This document shows, in pieces, positions 43,601 to 53,290 of a stretch of 64,000 nt of DNA. The DNA comes from an uncultured Saprospiraceae bacterium (GTDB lineage Bacteria > Bacteroidota > Bacteroidia > Chitinophagales > Saprospiraceae), in assembly GCA_937951685.1 (NCBI GenBank), contig CALFBG010000241.1, positions 1 to 64,000 of the forward strand. Reading direction: 5' to 3'. The stretch's first letter is position 1. Every line of letters begins with the position of its first letter. A program made the position numbers and the translations under genes. Under the pieces are notes generated by a model. It had not been told where the DNA came from, made no database searches, and saw nothing but the letters and a program-made list of their open reading frames with translations.

Positions 43601-46600
43601 CGTACCGCACTGGAAAGTGAACTCGTCGAGACTTGGCAGCAATTATTGCGATTAGAAAAAATTGGTATCCACGACAATTTCTTTGAATTGGGCGGGGATT
43701 CTATTATCTCCATTCAGCTCGTCAGTCGGATTAATAGAAAAGGTTTTCAACTCGTGCCAATTGATTTATTTGAAAATCAAACGGTCGCAGATTTAGCAGC
43801 CTTTATGATTAGCAATCAGTCCAATCAAATTATCGCGGAGCAAGGTGTATTGACGGGGTCGCTTACGCTACTACCGATTCAACAATGGTTTTTAGAACAA
43901 GAGGCAACAAGTTATCATCATTTCAATCAAACGGTTTTACTAAGCATTGATAAAACAATTTCTAGTTTTCAATTGGGAGAAGTTTTTACGGCAGTATTAG
44001 CACATCATGATATGTTGCGTGCTCGCTTTAGCAAAACGGAAGATGGTTGGACACAAACCTACGGGGAGCCGGAAGAAAATTCACTAATCGTAGCAGACCT
44101 CTCCACAATTAATGACCAAGAAGCAGGCGCATTATCCGCCGCAATTGAAGCAACCGGAAATCAACATCAGGCAAGCCTTAGTCTATCAAAGGGCGAAGTC
44201 ATTCGGATGGTATTAATAAAAACGCCTAGTGCAACGTCGAAAAATCGCTTATTGCTCACGGCTCATCACTTGGTGATAGACGGAGTATCTTGGCGAATTT
44301 TGTTAGAAGATATAGACCGTTCCTTACAAACTTTAGTTGATACTAAAACCTTATCGCTTGGAGAGAAGACGAGTTCTTATCGGCAATGGGGAACCGCTTT
44401 AGCAGCGTACAGTACGAATCCACGGATGGAAGCACAAATGCCCTTTTGGGAAAAAGCGGCTAAAGCGCAATCGACTTTACCGGTAGATTATGACTCGAAG
44501 CGGAAGATTACTAGAGCTAGTTTGAAGCATCACATCAGTCAATTAGCGGTTAGAGATACAACTGCATTATTGTCAAAAGCCCAAAAAGCTTACCAGCTAG
44601 AAATCAATGATTTACTATTGGCTGGACTTCTCAAAACCTTACTAGATTGGTCTAGTAAGGCAAGGGTAACGATTGGCTTAGAAGGACACGGACGGGAGCA
44701 TTTGTTTGCGGGGATGAATACGAGTAATACGATTGGATGGTTTACAACTTTATTTCCAGTGGTATTTACCGCTCCAGAAAAGGATACGCTGGCAGATTTC
44801 ATCAAGTCGGTCAAAGAAGCATTACGTGCTATTCCTGACAAAGGAATGGCTTATGGAATGTTGCGCTATCTTCATCCAGATTCGGCTATTCGAGAGCGAC
44901 TTGCAACTTGCGATTGGGAAGTAATTTTCAATTACTTAGGTCAATTTGATAACTTATTGGATGGTGCCAACTACTTAGGAGTGGCAACAGAGTCTGCGGG
45001 TAAGCAGGCAGATGACAATCTTCCCTTTGACGCAAAATTTGAAATCAACGCTTCCGTTGCGGCAGGAAAGTTATCGGTAAATTGGACCTATTCTAGCGAA
45101 GTATACGCAGCGGAAACGGTCGCCGATCTCGCCGCTAAATATTTAGCTAACTTAAAACTAATTATCGAACATTGCGAAAGTCAGAAGCTTACACAACCAA
45201 CACCAACTGACTTTGGCTTAGCACCAGAAGTTAGTTATCAAGCCTTAGATCAGTTTCTAGCAAAGCATAAAAATGATGGCTTAGCTCCGATTGTAGATAT
45301 GGCTCGCTTGAGTCCACTACAACAAGGAATGTTATTTCATCATTTATACGATGCAAAAGATACCGCTTATCTTGAGCAATTTATATTTCATATTGGCAAT
45401 GGATTTTCTCTTCCTGCTTTCAAAGCTACTTGGGAATACCTCATGGCGCAGTACAGTGTACTCAGAACGGCTATTTTTGGAGAAGCGCTCGATATTCCCG
45501 TTCAATGTGTCTACGAAAAATTAGCCTTGCCAATTGAAGTCTTAGATTTTAGTACTTTTCCTCCGGAAGAAATAGAAACGAAATGGGAAACGTTCGTATC
45601 CGAAGAACGAGCAAAAGGAATTGATTTTGAACAAGCACCACTCATGAGCATTCGCCTTGTGAAAACGGGAGCGGAACAGTACCGAATGCTTTGGTTGTTT
45701 CATCATATTTTACTGGATGGTTGGTCTTTAGCTATTTTGACGGAAACCTTCTTAACTACCTACGAAGCGTTCTACCAAGGAGCCAGCCTAGCGCAAGTAA
45801 AGCAACAATTCAATCGGAAACCGGATAATTATTTAGCCTATATCCATTATTTGAGTCGACAAGATAAATTTGCGGAAGAAACATTTTGGAAATCTTACCT
45901 TGCTGGATTTTTACAACCCAGCTTATTGCCATTCTTGGATGCTGGAATGGATAGAAATAAAGGAGGGGAACAGCAGGAAATGAAGCTCGTTTTTTCTACA
46001 GCGCTAACGACAAAGATTCAAAAGTATGCACAAAAAAATCACCTTACGGTAAATACTTTAGTACAAGGTGTCTGGGCATTTTTATTATCAAAATATACGG
46101 GAAAAGAAGAGGTCGTTTACGGCGTAACGGTATCTGGTCGACCAGAAAGTTTGTCGGGAGTAGAAGAGAAAATAGGCTTGTTTATTAATACCATTCCCTT
46201 ACGAGTAAAGTGTCCCGCAAACCAAAACGTAGCAACGATCTTAACGGAGCTGCAACAAGAACACGCTACGGCGAGAATGTATCAATATACGGCACTGACG
46301 GATATTCAACGTTGGAATGCCATTACGGGAGATCTATTCGATAGCTTAATTGCCTTTGAAAATTATCCACTTGGCGAAGTCGTCGGTAAGGAATGGGCAT
46401 TAAAGTTTACGCATTTTGAACTTAAAGAAAAGACAAACTATTTATTGTCACTAACCGTTTCTTTAGCAGAAAATCTAAACGTAAAATTTGGATATAACGT
46501 AGATTTACTCCAAACGGATTTGGTTGCAGAAATCAAGCATCACTTTGAATTAGTCTTAGGGCAAATCATTGCAGCAGACGAGTTAAATTTAGCAAACATA

Positions 46601-49600
46601 AATCTACTCTCTCCAGATAAAGCATCTTTAATCCTAGAAACCTTTAATCAAACTCAAAATACCTATCCGGAAGATAAAACCATTGCTCATTTATTCCAAG
46701 AGCAGGTTCATTTGCATTCCGATAAAACAGCCTTGATTTTCGAATCTGAAAAAATGTCTTATCGCGCATTGGACGAACAGTCTAATCAATTGGCAGCGTA
46801 TTTAATAGCGCAAGGAGTTATCCCTCAAGAAAAAGTAGGCGTATTAGCACGGCGAGGATTTGAGATGATCATCAGCGTACTGGCTATTTTGAAATGCCGA
46901 GCGATTTATGTCCCCCTGAACATGGATTACCCCGAAGCAAGATTAGCTTATATGTTGAAAGATGCGGCGGTTGATCGTATTATCTGTGGAGAAAATACGG
47001 TTTGGGAAAACTGTGGGTTATCACAAGCAAATTATCAACGTATCCTCCCGCAGGAAAGTGCAACGTATCCCGTAACGCCGATTAAATTCACCACAGCAGC
47101 AAGTCCCAAAGCCTTAAGTGCCTACGTAATGTATACTTCTGGAACGACGGGGCAGCCCAAAGGAATTGTGGTGAGTCATCGTAATATTATCAAACTCAGC
47201 TTTGACGAAGGTCCCATTCAAGTTTACCCCGAAGATAAAGTCCTACAATGGTCTAATTTATCTTTTGATGGATCTAGTTACGAAATTTTTGCAGCTTTAC
47301 TACGCGGTGCTAGTCTTTGTCTTATTACAGAAGCGACCGCACAAGATCCTGCGGATTTGGCGAAATTGATTAAGCGAGAAGCCGTGAGTGTTTGCTTTTT
47401 GACGACGGCACTTTTTAATACTTTCGTCGATTATGATTTGCAAAGTTTAAGCTCCCTGCGAATCTTGCTTTTCGGTGGAGAACGAACGGCAATTGCCCCC
47501 GTCCAAAAAGCTTTAAATATGCTAGGGACAGATCGCTTGATCAATGTTTATGGACCAACGGAAACAACCACTTTTGCGACCTATTATCCTATTCAAAATT
47601 GTAAGTATGATTGCATTCCCATCGGTCGCCCTTTGATGAATACCCAAATTTATATTTTGAATGATCAGTTAGCCCCCGTAGGAATTGGCCTGGTTGGGGA
47701 AATTTGTATTGCGGGAGATGGTGTTGCTCAAGCTTACCTCGGACAGGAAGCCTTAACGGCTGAAAAATTTGTTGAAAATCCATTTGCAGCAGGAAAGGAA
47801 AATAAAATGTATAAAACGGGAGACCTAGCTTATTGGCTTCCTGATGGAAATATTGTATTCGTAGGTCGCCGAGATGCACAGGTGAAAGTTCGAGGATATC
47901 GAATTGAATTATCCGAAATCGAAACACAACTTCAGGCTTTACCAATGGTGAATCATGCGGCTGTAATTGTCAATCAAGATACCTTAGGAAATAAACGCTT
48001 AGTAGCTTACCTCGTCACTCAGAACAATTTTGAACAGGAGGAAGTAACAGCTGCGTTAAAAGCTAAATTACCTAGTTACATGATACCTACGCTCTTCGTC
48101 GAACTTACAAAGTTACCCTTAACCGAAAATGGCAAGCTCGATAAAAAAGCTTTACCTATCCCAAATTTTAGCGAGCTGCAAAGCGAGACTTACGTCGCTC
48201 CCAGAAATACGACCGAAGCAGACCTGGCCTCCGTTTGGCAAAAAGCTTTAGGCATACCCCAAATAGGTATACACGATAATTTCTTTGAGTTGGGAGGCGA
48301 TTCCATCGTTTCTATTCAAGTGGTCAGTCGCATCAAAAGAATGAATTATGTCGCTCAAACAAGAGACTTATTTGAGTATCCAACGATCGCGGGCTTAGCA
48401 CAATACATCGCCTCAAAAACAGCGCAAGAACAAAATGAAGCGGAACAAGGAGTCTTAACCGGAAGTGTTAAATTACTACCGATTCAACATTGGTTTTTAG
48501 CAAAAGCATATGCTTCTCGCGACCATTTTAACCAAGACTACTTATTTGAAATTAGTAAAGCCATTTTACCGGAGCAACTTGATACAGCCCTTAAGGCAAT
48601 TGTGAAACAACACGATGCACTGCGTCTTCAATACCATCAAACGGCAACGGGTTGGGAACAAAGTTATGGAACCTACGAGCCTAATTTAGAAATACTAGAT
48701 TGTAGTACCTGTTCGCCAAGTAACTTAAATGAAACCATTACACAACATTGCCAGCAAGCACAGGAAAGTTTATCGCTAGAGCGGGGAGAATTGATTCGTT
48801 GCGTGTTGCTAAAGCTGCCAGTGGAAGCGGAAAATAACCGTTTATTAATTACGGTTCACCACCTAGCAATAGACGGCGTTTCGTGGCGGATTCTTTTGGA
48901 TCAGTTAGAAGTAGCCATTACCGCATCGCAGTCGGGAAATAAAATAAATTTAGGCCCTAAATCTAGTTCTTATCGACAATGGGCAAACCATTTAGCCACC
49001 CAAAGTACTGAAGAGCGGATACTTTCGGAGTTGTCATATTGGGAATCAGTGGGAGCAGCTTATCAGGAACTTCCCTTAGCAACAGGAGTAGGAGATACAC
49101 TCACTGCAGAAATGGAAATCTGTTCGGCAAGTTTAAATGATCCGCTTACGCAGGCGCTGCTGCAAAAAGTGAATTTTGCCTACCATACAGAGATCGACGA
49201 TTTGTTGCTGAGTGCACTCGCACTTACCGTTAGTCGTTGGACGGCGCACGAAAAAGTAGTTATTGGGATGGAAGGACACGGCAGAGATTTTCTAGGTACG
49301 TCGCTGGATGTAACGAATACGATTGGTTGGTTTACGAATCTTTATCCCGTTGCGTTATCTGTTCCTCCAGAGGACTCAATTGCGAAGTTAATTAAATCTA
49401 TTAAGGAACAGCGGCGGGCAATCCCCAACAAAGGAATTGGTTATGGTTTACTACGATACCTTAATCCCGACGTCGCTTGGCAAGAAAGTATCGCTGCGAT
49501 AAATTGGGATATTGTTTTTAATTATTTAGGTCAATTAGATCATATTATTAATGAAAGTAATTGGTTGAAACCTGCCGAAGAAGACCGAGGAACTGCCGTG

Positions 49601-52600
49601 GGAACAGGCTTCAATTTTAATAAATTAGAAATCAACGGCTTTATCGCTGCGGGAAAATTAACGATGACTTGGCGTTACCGGAATACGGATTTCAAAAAAG
49701 AAGTTATTCAAACGCTAGCAAATCAATTCGTCGAAAATTTGACTAAAATTATTCACCATTGCACCGCACAAACGAAATCGGTGCGCACCGCTTCTGATTT
49801 TGGCTTAGCGCCAGAAGTTGACACGGTTAGCTTAGATGCTTTTTTAAATACGGAAATGAATGGAACTCCAAGACGCGATCAAATTACATCGCTGTATCGC
49901 TTGAGTCCACTACAAGAAGGAATGTTCTTTTTGCACACTTTTGATCCTACGAGAGATGTCTACGTAGATCAATTAAAAGTAGATTTGAAGAATTTGAATT
50001 TGGACTGCTTTGAAAAGGCTTGGACTAAAGTATTGGAACAACATTCAATTTTGAGAACTGCCTTTTTTCAAGAAGCATTAGCGATTCCAGTACAACTAGT
50101 CTTTCAACAAGCAGCCCTGCCAATCACAGTGGTCGAATTTCCGGCTACGAATGCTTCCGATTGGGAGCTGGCATGGGAAGCCTTTTTAGCAAAAGATTTA
50201 CAGGCAGGTTTTGATTTCGAACAGCCACCTTTGATGCGCATGAGCTTGGTGAAAACCTTGACCGGACACCATAAAATGGTTTGGACTTTTCATCATATTT
50301 TATTGGATGGATGGTCTTTACCGATTGTAATGAAATCTTTTTTAAACTTATACGAAACATTATTACAGGGCAATAGTATCGTGGCAAAACCACTAGTAGA
50401 CGAATACGAAGACTACATCAAATACATTGCTGCAAGCGATCGGTTTGTGGGAATGACCTTTTGGAAGAAATACTTGCAAGGCTTTGAGAGTCCAAGCTAC
50501 TTGCCTTTTGTGGACCAACAGCTAGATCGAAATAAAGGGGGAGAGATGAAAGAGGTTTTCTTGAACTATCCCAGTGATTTTACCAGCAAAGCTAAAGCCT
50601 ACGCCCAAGCAAATCAGTTGACCATGAATACCCTGATACAAGGCGTGTGGGGCTTTTTATTATCCAAGTACACCAATCGCCAAGATATTGTATTCGGAGT
50701 AACGGTTTCGGGCCGTCCGGCAGACTTGGGTAATTTGGAGGAACGAGTGGGGCTATTTATCAATGCTATTCCACTACGGATAAAGTTTGATGAAAATGCT
50801 ACGATCGTTGATACCTTGAGCTTAGTACAAAAAGAACAAACGGAGGCGAGAGAATTTCAGTATACGGCTCAAACAGATATTCAACGCTGGCTCGAATTTC
50901 CAAGTGATTTATTTGACTCGTTACTCATCTTCGAGAACTATCCGATGGGTGACCTTGCTCAGCAAGATTGGTCGCTTGAAATCAGTAATATTTCGATGCA
51001 CGATCAAAATAATTATTTGTTCTCTTTGGAGGTAACGGTACGAGAGGAAATGCGCGTTAAGTTTGGTTATAACGAAAGCGTTTTACCAGCCGCTTACGCG
51101 CACCGCATTCAAGCACACTTTGATGGTGTGCTACAACAAATTGTACAATCGCAGCAAACTAACTTCTCTGAACTTCAGCTAGTCTCTGCTCCTGAAAAGG
51201 ATTTATTGCTTAAGGAATTTGTCGGTGCATCCTTATCTTATCCAGAGCACCAAAGCTTTGTGGAATTATTTGAGGCACAGGTATTGCGCACGCCACAAAA
51301 AGAAGCCGTTGTTTTTGAAACGAATAGCTTGACTTATCAAGCATTAAATGAAAAAGCAAATCAATTGGCACATTATTTACAAAAACAAGGTTTGCAAAAA
51401 GCAGATTTGGTTTGCGTATGCTTAGAACGTTCAATGGAAATGCTGATTAGTTTACTCGCCATTCAAAAATTAGCGGCAGCACACGTACCACTCGATCCAG
51501 CGTATCCAAAAGAAAGAATTAGTTACATCTTGAAAGACACTGATGCTACTATGGTGATTTGTAGCCAAGCTCAGTTACCGTTCATTGACGCAGAAAAAGT
51601 AACCCCGTTAGTCACCGAAACCTTTTGGAAAAAACTAGCAGAGGAGTCCAACGTTCAGCCGATAGTGGAACGTACTCCGCAAGATTTGAGCTATCTCATT
51701 TATACTTCGGGGTCTACGGGAGCACCCAAAGGTGTGATGATCGAACAACAAGGTTTAGTGAGCTTTTTATGGGCAATCCAGGCAGAATTACAAATGAAAC
51801 CTGAAGAAAGTTTCCTTGCTATTTCTACTTACAGCTTCGACATTGCTTACCTCGAAATGTATTTACCCTTAGTGCTTGGCGCAAAAGTTATACTAGCGCC
51901 CGCAGAGGTGAAAATGGATGGTCAGCAACTCCAAGCCTTGATCGCTAAGACGGAGCCCAACTATTTACAAGCTACGCCTGCGAATTGGCAATTGCTCCTA
52001 GATAGCGGCTGGAAAAATGAAGAAGGCGTAGATATTCTCTGTGGGGGAGAAGCAATCAAAGAAAAACTAAAAAACAACTTGACAAGTTTGGGGAACCACC
52101 GCGTTTTTAATTTGTACGGTCCAACGGAAACGACAATCTGGTCAACCATCAAAAAATTGACGCTTGACGATCCGATTACGGTCGGTAAGCCAATTCCGAA
52201 CGTTGAGGTTTATATTCTTACCGCAACAAATGGAACGAAATCACTAAGCACGAATGATCTGTGTCCCATCGGCGTGGTCGGAGAAATTTGTATTGGTGGA
52301 GACGGATTAGCGCGCGCCTATTTGAATCAACCCGATTTGACGCAAGAAAAATTCGTTGCTAATCCATTTAGTGGAACGGCTAATGCTCGCTTGTATCGTA
52401 CGGGAGACTTAGGTCGTTGGTTACCGAACGGAGAATTAGAATGTTTGGGGAGAGTAGATGATCAAGTCAAAATTAGAGGACACCGAATTGAGCTAGGAGA
52501 AATTGAAAGTGTTTTGCAACAAGTCCCCGGAGTAGAACAATGTGTCGTTCTCGCTACGGAAGATACGACCGCAACAAAAATATTGGTCGCCTATTTGAGT

Positions 52601-53068
52601 ACAAAAGGAGCTTCCGACGACGAATTTCAAGAAGCTATTCGTGCCCATCTGAAAATGAAACTTCCGGCCTATATGATGCCGAGTTTAATCAAAGCCGTCG
52701 AATCCTTTCCGCTGACACCCAACGGGAAAGTTGATAAAAAACGTTTGCCTCAATTACCGTCGAAAACTTTACTAAGTACGACTTACGTAGCTGCTCGGAA
52801 CGAGTTAGAAAGAAAGTTAATCGCAATTTGGAAAGAGTTATTAGGCATTGAACAGATCGGTATTCACGACAACTTTTTTGAGTTGGGTGGACATTCGCTA
52901 CTCGTCGGACGCTTGGTCGCTGAACTTCAAAAGAGCTTAGCGATTAGCATTCCCATTAAAGTGATTTTTGAGTACAGCAGTGTGGCAAAAATCTATGACT
53001 ACTTAAGAATTACTAAGCTCATTGAGGAAGAAGATAGTGCAACAGAGTTTGACACTTTAGAGTTGTAA
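40502..53068 (+). CDS. Three-module NRPS, TubC_N-C-A-T-E-C-A-T-E-C-A-T
   Basis: 4188 residues. Residues 1-56 form a TubC_N-type docking domain. Module 1: C domain (HHIIGDDW near base 41104), A code DLFNILLTYK (Ala-like), carrier GGDSI near 43690, epimerization domain (HHLVIDG near 44265). Module 2: DCL-type C (LSPLQQGMLFHH, HHILLDGW near 45700), A domain with the YTSGTTG variant of A3 and code DGYFLFVTFK (Ile-like, compare DGFFLGVVYK), carrier GGDSI near 48295, second epimerization domain. Module 3: DCL-type C (HHILLDGW near 50292), A code DILQICLIWK (Gly-like), carrier GGHSL near 52880. The predicted segment is D-Ala-like, D-Ile-like, Gly. The acidic tail ends TEFDTLEL, a plausible short linear motif for the TubC_N domain of the next gene, which starts 25 bases after the stop. 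No thioesterase. Domain calls are firm; substrates are provisional. Confidence 0.97.
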   Translation: MDTLIKKLRTENVFLSINGEHLEVHFDGEELSSELIQDLRDNKQALIQYIKDNQLTNDYINIEPLPEQDAYLLSSSQKRSWILSQLGGNAAYNMTVTLVFDGKLQRKTLEAAFEALIERHEILRTVFKEGEEEVMQYILPMEKHRFRMAYWDFRMDPEKKEKTDILVQKATTASFDLEQGPLFGVNLIQLAAEKHVITLVMHHIIGDDWSTSVFVKELMLLYNAFVAAQPNPLPPLKFNYKDYAAWQRAALDKKHRGQHQAYWLEKFAGTIPVLDLPTDKPRPSVRTYEGGELETWIPKALAQDFKKLVEGAGGTFFMGLLSLVKALLYLYSRQKDIVVGSVTAGRVHADLENQIGFYVNTLAFRTQFSEEDSYLELLAKVRTVTLETFEHQVYPFDELVNDLKLERNLGRNPLFDAFVIMHNNQDIQKPGETDNLTGIEVSLYGEETTVVSWFDVLFDFLEVDGAIRVNLGYNTDIFSKATAIQLGKHFEQLMRAVTEAPDRSINELNYLSSSERKKMLEEFNDTATTIPENQFVLDLLRRQVAAQPDALAISFEDENLSYADLEEKSNQLAHYLLEQAIPRNALIAVCMHRSIDLLVTLWGILKSGNTYVPIDPNYPTERILYILEDAKVEFVLCDAATTEMVSSISETQTIRAVEKIWGAMSSVNKTAPAITIDADQLAYIIYTSGSTGKPKGVMITHGNLRAFLHWALAEFKPYDFEVVFAGTSVCFDLSIFEIFFTASIGKRIRLLENGLAAADYLETEKSILLNTVPSVMKALLEQAVDLTQVKAINLAGEPIPSFVRDQLDVKRITVRNLYGPSEDTTYSTVYHLKAKEPILIGKPIANTAVYIVDEQLNLLPRGAKGELCLSGAGVAKGYLHRPTLTAQRFIDHPFDPKSKYKLYRTGDLARWLPDGQLDFLGRIDAQVKIRGYRIELGEIETVLQASPMIKEAVVLAKEDAQANKRLIAYLVPTSEYDKSKLQSFLKAKLPAYMLPSLFVNIEKLPLTPNGKVDKAALPDPTGSELSTQAYVAPRTALESELVETWQQLLRLEKIGIHDNFFELGGDSIISIQLVSRINRKGFQLVPIDLFENQTVADLAAFMISNQSNQIIAEQGVLTGSLTLLPIQQWFLEQEATSYHHFNQTVLLSIDKTISSFQLGEVFTAVLAHHDMLRARFSKTEDGWTQTYGEPEENSLIVADLSTINDQEAGALSAAIEATGNQHQASLSLSKGEVIRMVLIKTPSATSKNRLLLTAHHLVIDGVSWRILLEDIDRSLQTLVDTKTLSLGEKTSSYRQWGTALAAYSTNPRMEAQMPFWEKAAKAQSTLPVDYDSKRKITRASLKHHISQLAVRDTTALLSKAQKAYQLEINDLLLAGLLKTLLDWSSKARVTIGLEGHGREHLFAGMNTSNTIGWFTTLFPVVFTAPEKDTLADFIKSVKEALRAIPDKGMAYGMLRYLHPDSAIRERLATCDWEVIFNYLGQFDNLLDGANYLGVATESAGKQADDNLPFDAKFEINASVAAGKLSVNWTYSSEVYAAETVADLAAKYLANLKLIIEHCESQKLTQPTPTDFGLAPEVSYQALDQFLAKHKNDGLAPIVDMARLSPLQQGMLFHHLYDAKDTAYLEQFIFHIGNGFSLPAFKATWEYLMAQYSVLRTAIFGEALDIPVQCVYEKLALPIEVLDFSTFPPEEIETKWETFVSEERAKGIDFEQAPLMSIRLVKTGAEQYRMLWLFHHILLDGWSLAILTETFLTTYEAFYQGASLAQVKQQFNRKPDNYLAYIHYLSRQDKFAEETFWKSYLAGFLQPSLLPFLDAGMDRNKGGEQQEMKLVFSTALTTKIQKYAQKNHLTVNTLVQGVWAFLLSKYTGKEEVVYGVTVSGRPESLSGVEEKIGLFINTIPLRVKCPANQNVATILTELQQEHATARMYQYTALTDIQRWNAITGDLFDSLIAFENYPLGEVVGKEWALKFTHFELKEKTNYLLSLTVSLAENLNVKFGYNVDLLQTDLVAEIKHHFELVLGQIIAADELNLANINLLSPDKASLILETFNQTQNTYPEDKTIAHLFQEQVHLHSDKTALIFESEKMSYRALDEQSNQLAAYLIAQGVIPQEKVGVLARRGFEMIISVLAILKCRAIYVPLNMDYPEARLAYMLKDAAVDRIICGENTVWENCGLSQANYQRILPQESATYPVTPIKFTTAASPKALSAYVMYTSGTTGQPKGIVVSHRNIIKLSFDEGPIQVYPEDKVLQWSNLSFDGSSYEIFAALLRGASLCLITEATAQDPADLAKLIKREAVSVCFLTTALFNTFVDYDLQSLSSLRILLFGGERTAIAPVQKALNMLGTDRLINVYGPTETTTFATYYPIQNCKYDCIPIGRPLMNTQIYILNDQLAPVGIGLVGEICIAGDGVAQAYLGQEALTAEKFVENPFAAGKENKMYKTGDLAYWLPDGNIVFVGRRDAQVKVRGYRIELSEIETQLQALPMVNHAAVIVNQDTLGNKRLVAYLVTQNNFEQEEVTAALKAKLPSYMIPTLFVELTKLPLTENGKLDKKALPIPNFSELQSETYVAPRNTTEADLASVWQKALGIPQIGIHDNFFELGGDSIVSIQVVSRIKRMNYVAQTRDLFEYPTIAGLAQYIASKTAQEQNEAEQGVLTGSVKLLPIQHWFLAKAYASRDHFNQDYLFEISKAILPEQLDTALKAIVKQHDALRLQYHQTATGWEQSYGTYEPNLEILDCSTCSPSNLNETITQHCQQAQESLSLERGELIRCVLLKLPVEAENNRLLITVHHLAIDGVSWRILLDQLEVAITASQSGNKINLGPKSSSYRQWANHLATQSTEERILSELSYWESVGAAYQELPLATGVGDTLTAEMEICSASLNDPLTQALLQKVNFAYHTEIDDLLLSALALTVSRWTAHEKVVIGMEGHGRDFLGTSLDVTNTIGWFTNLYPVALSVPPEDSIAKLIKSIKEQRRAIPNKGIGYGLLRYLNPDVAWQESIAAINWDIVFNYLGQLDHIINESNWLKPAEEDRGTAVGTGFNFNKLEINGFIAAGKLTMTWRYRNTDFKKEVIQTLANQFVENLTKIIHHCTAQTKSVRTASDFGLAPEVDTVSLDAFLNTEMNGTPRRDQITSLYRLSPLQEGMFFLHTFDPTRDVYVDQLKVDLKNLNLDCFEKAWTKVLEQHSILRTAFFQEALAIPVQLVFQQAALPITVVEFPATNASDWELAWEAFLAKDLQAGFDFEQPPLMRMSLVKTLTGHHKMVWTFHHILLDGWSLPIVMKSFLNLYETLLQGNSIVAKPLVDEYEDYIKYIAASDRFVGMTFWKKYLQGFESPSYLPFVDQQLDRNKGGEMKEVFLNYPSDFTSKAKAYAQANQLTMNTLIQGVWGFLLSKYTNRQDIVFGVTVSGRPADLGNLEERVGLFINAIPLRIKFDENATIVDTLSLVQKEQTEAREFQYTAQTDIQRWLEFPSDLFDSLLIFENYPMGDLAQQDWSLEISNISMHDQNNYLFSLEVTVREEMRVKFGYNESVLPAAYAHRIQAHFDGVLQQIVQSQQTNFSELQLVSAPEKDLLLKEFVGASLSYPEHQSFVELFEAQVLRTPQKEAVVFETNSLTYQALNEKANQLAHYLQKQGLQKADLVCVCLERSMEMLISLLAIQKLAAAHVPLDPAYPKERISYILKDTDATMVICSQAQLPFIDAEKVTPLVTETFWKKLAEESNVQPIVERTPQDLSYLIYTSGSTGAPKGVMIEQQGLVSFLWAIQAELQMKPEESFLAISTYSFDIAYLEMYLPLVLGAKVILAPAEVKMDGQQLQALIAKTEPNYLQATPANWQLLLDSGWKNEEGVDILCGGEAIKEKLKNNLTSLGNHRVFNLYGPTETTIWSTIKKLTLDDPITVGKPIPNVEVYILTATNGTKSLSTNDLCPIGVVGEICIGGDGLARAYLNQPDLTQEKFVANPFSGTANARLYRTGDLGRWLPNGELECLGRVDDQVKIRGHRIELGEIESVLQQVPGVEQCVVLATEDTTATKILVAYLSTKGASDDEFQEAIRAHLKMKLPAYMMPSLIKAVESFPLTPNGKVDKKRLPQLPSKTLLSTTYVAARNELERKLIAIWKELLGIEQIGIHDNFFELGGHSLLVGRLVAELQKSLAISIPIKVIFEYSSVAKIYDYLRITKLIEEEDSATEFDTLEL

Positions 53069-53092
53069 GCGGAGCATAAAAAATTGAACATC

Positions 53093-53290
53093 ATGAGAAA
53101 AATAGTGCCGACAGATAAAAAGAAGATTTTTGAACTTTTAGCAAATGCGTTGACACAAGAAGTGACCGTTGCCCTCAACGGAGAAAAGCTAATCGTCAAA
53201 CTACCGAAAGATAAAAAAGTAGACCAAGCTTTGATTGGCTTATTAAAAGCGAACAAAGAAGCGATTCGTAGTTTTTTGCAAGAAGAAGAA
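53093..53290 (+). other. TubC_N (beta-hairpin) docking domain
   Basis: The first ~66 residues show helix (KKKIFELLANALTQ), paired strands (VTVALNGEKLIVKL) and a C-terminal helix (DQALIGLLKANKEAIRSFL), then a linker into the C domain (LSFSQERLWF). This is the usual TubC_N pattern and pairs naturally with the acidic tail (DTLEL) of the protein encoded just upstream. Confidence 0.85.

Noticed and set aside
53084-53086. In-frame TTG as the start of the last NRPS gene
   Set aside because: The ATG nine bases later gives a normal TubC_N start and is the commoner codon.
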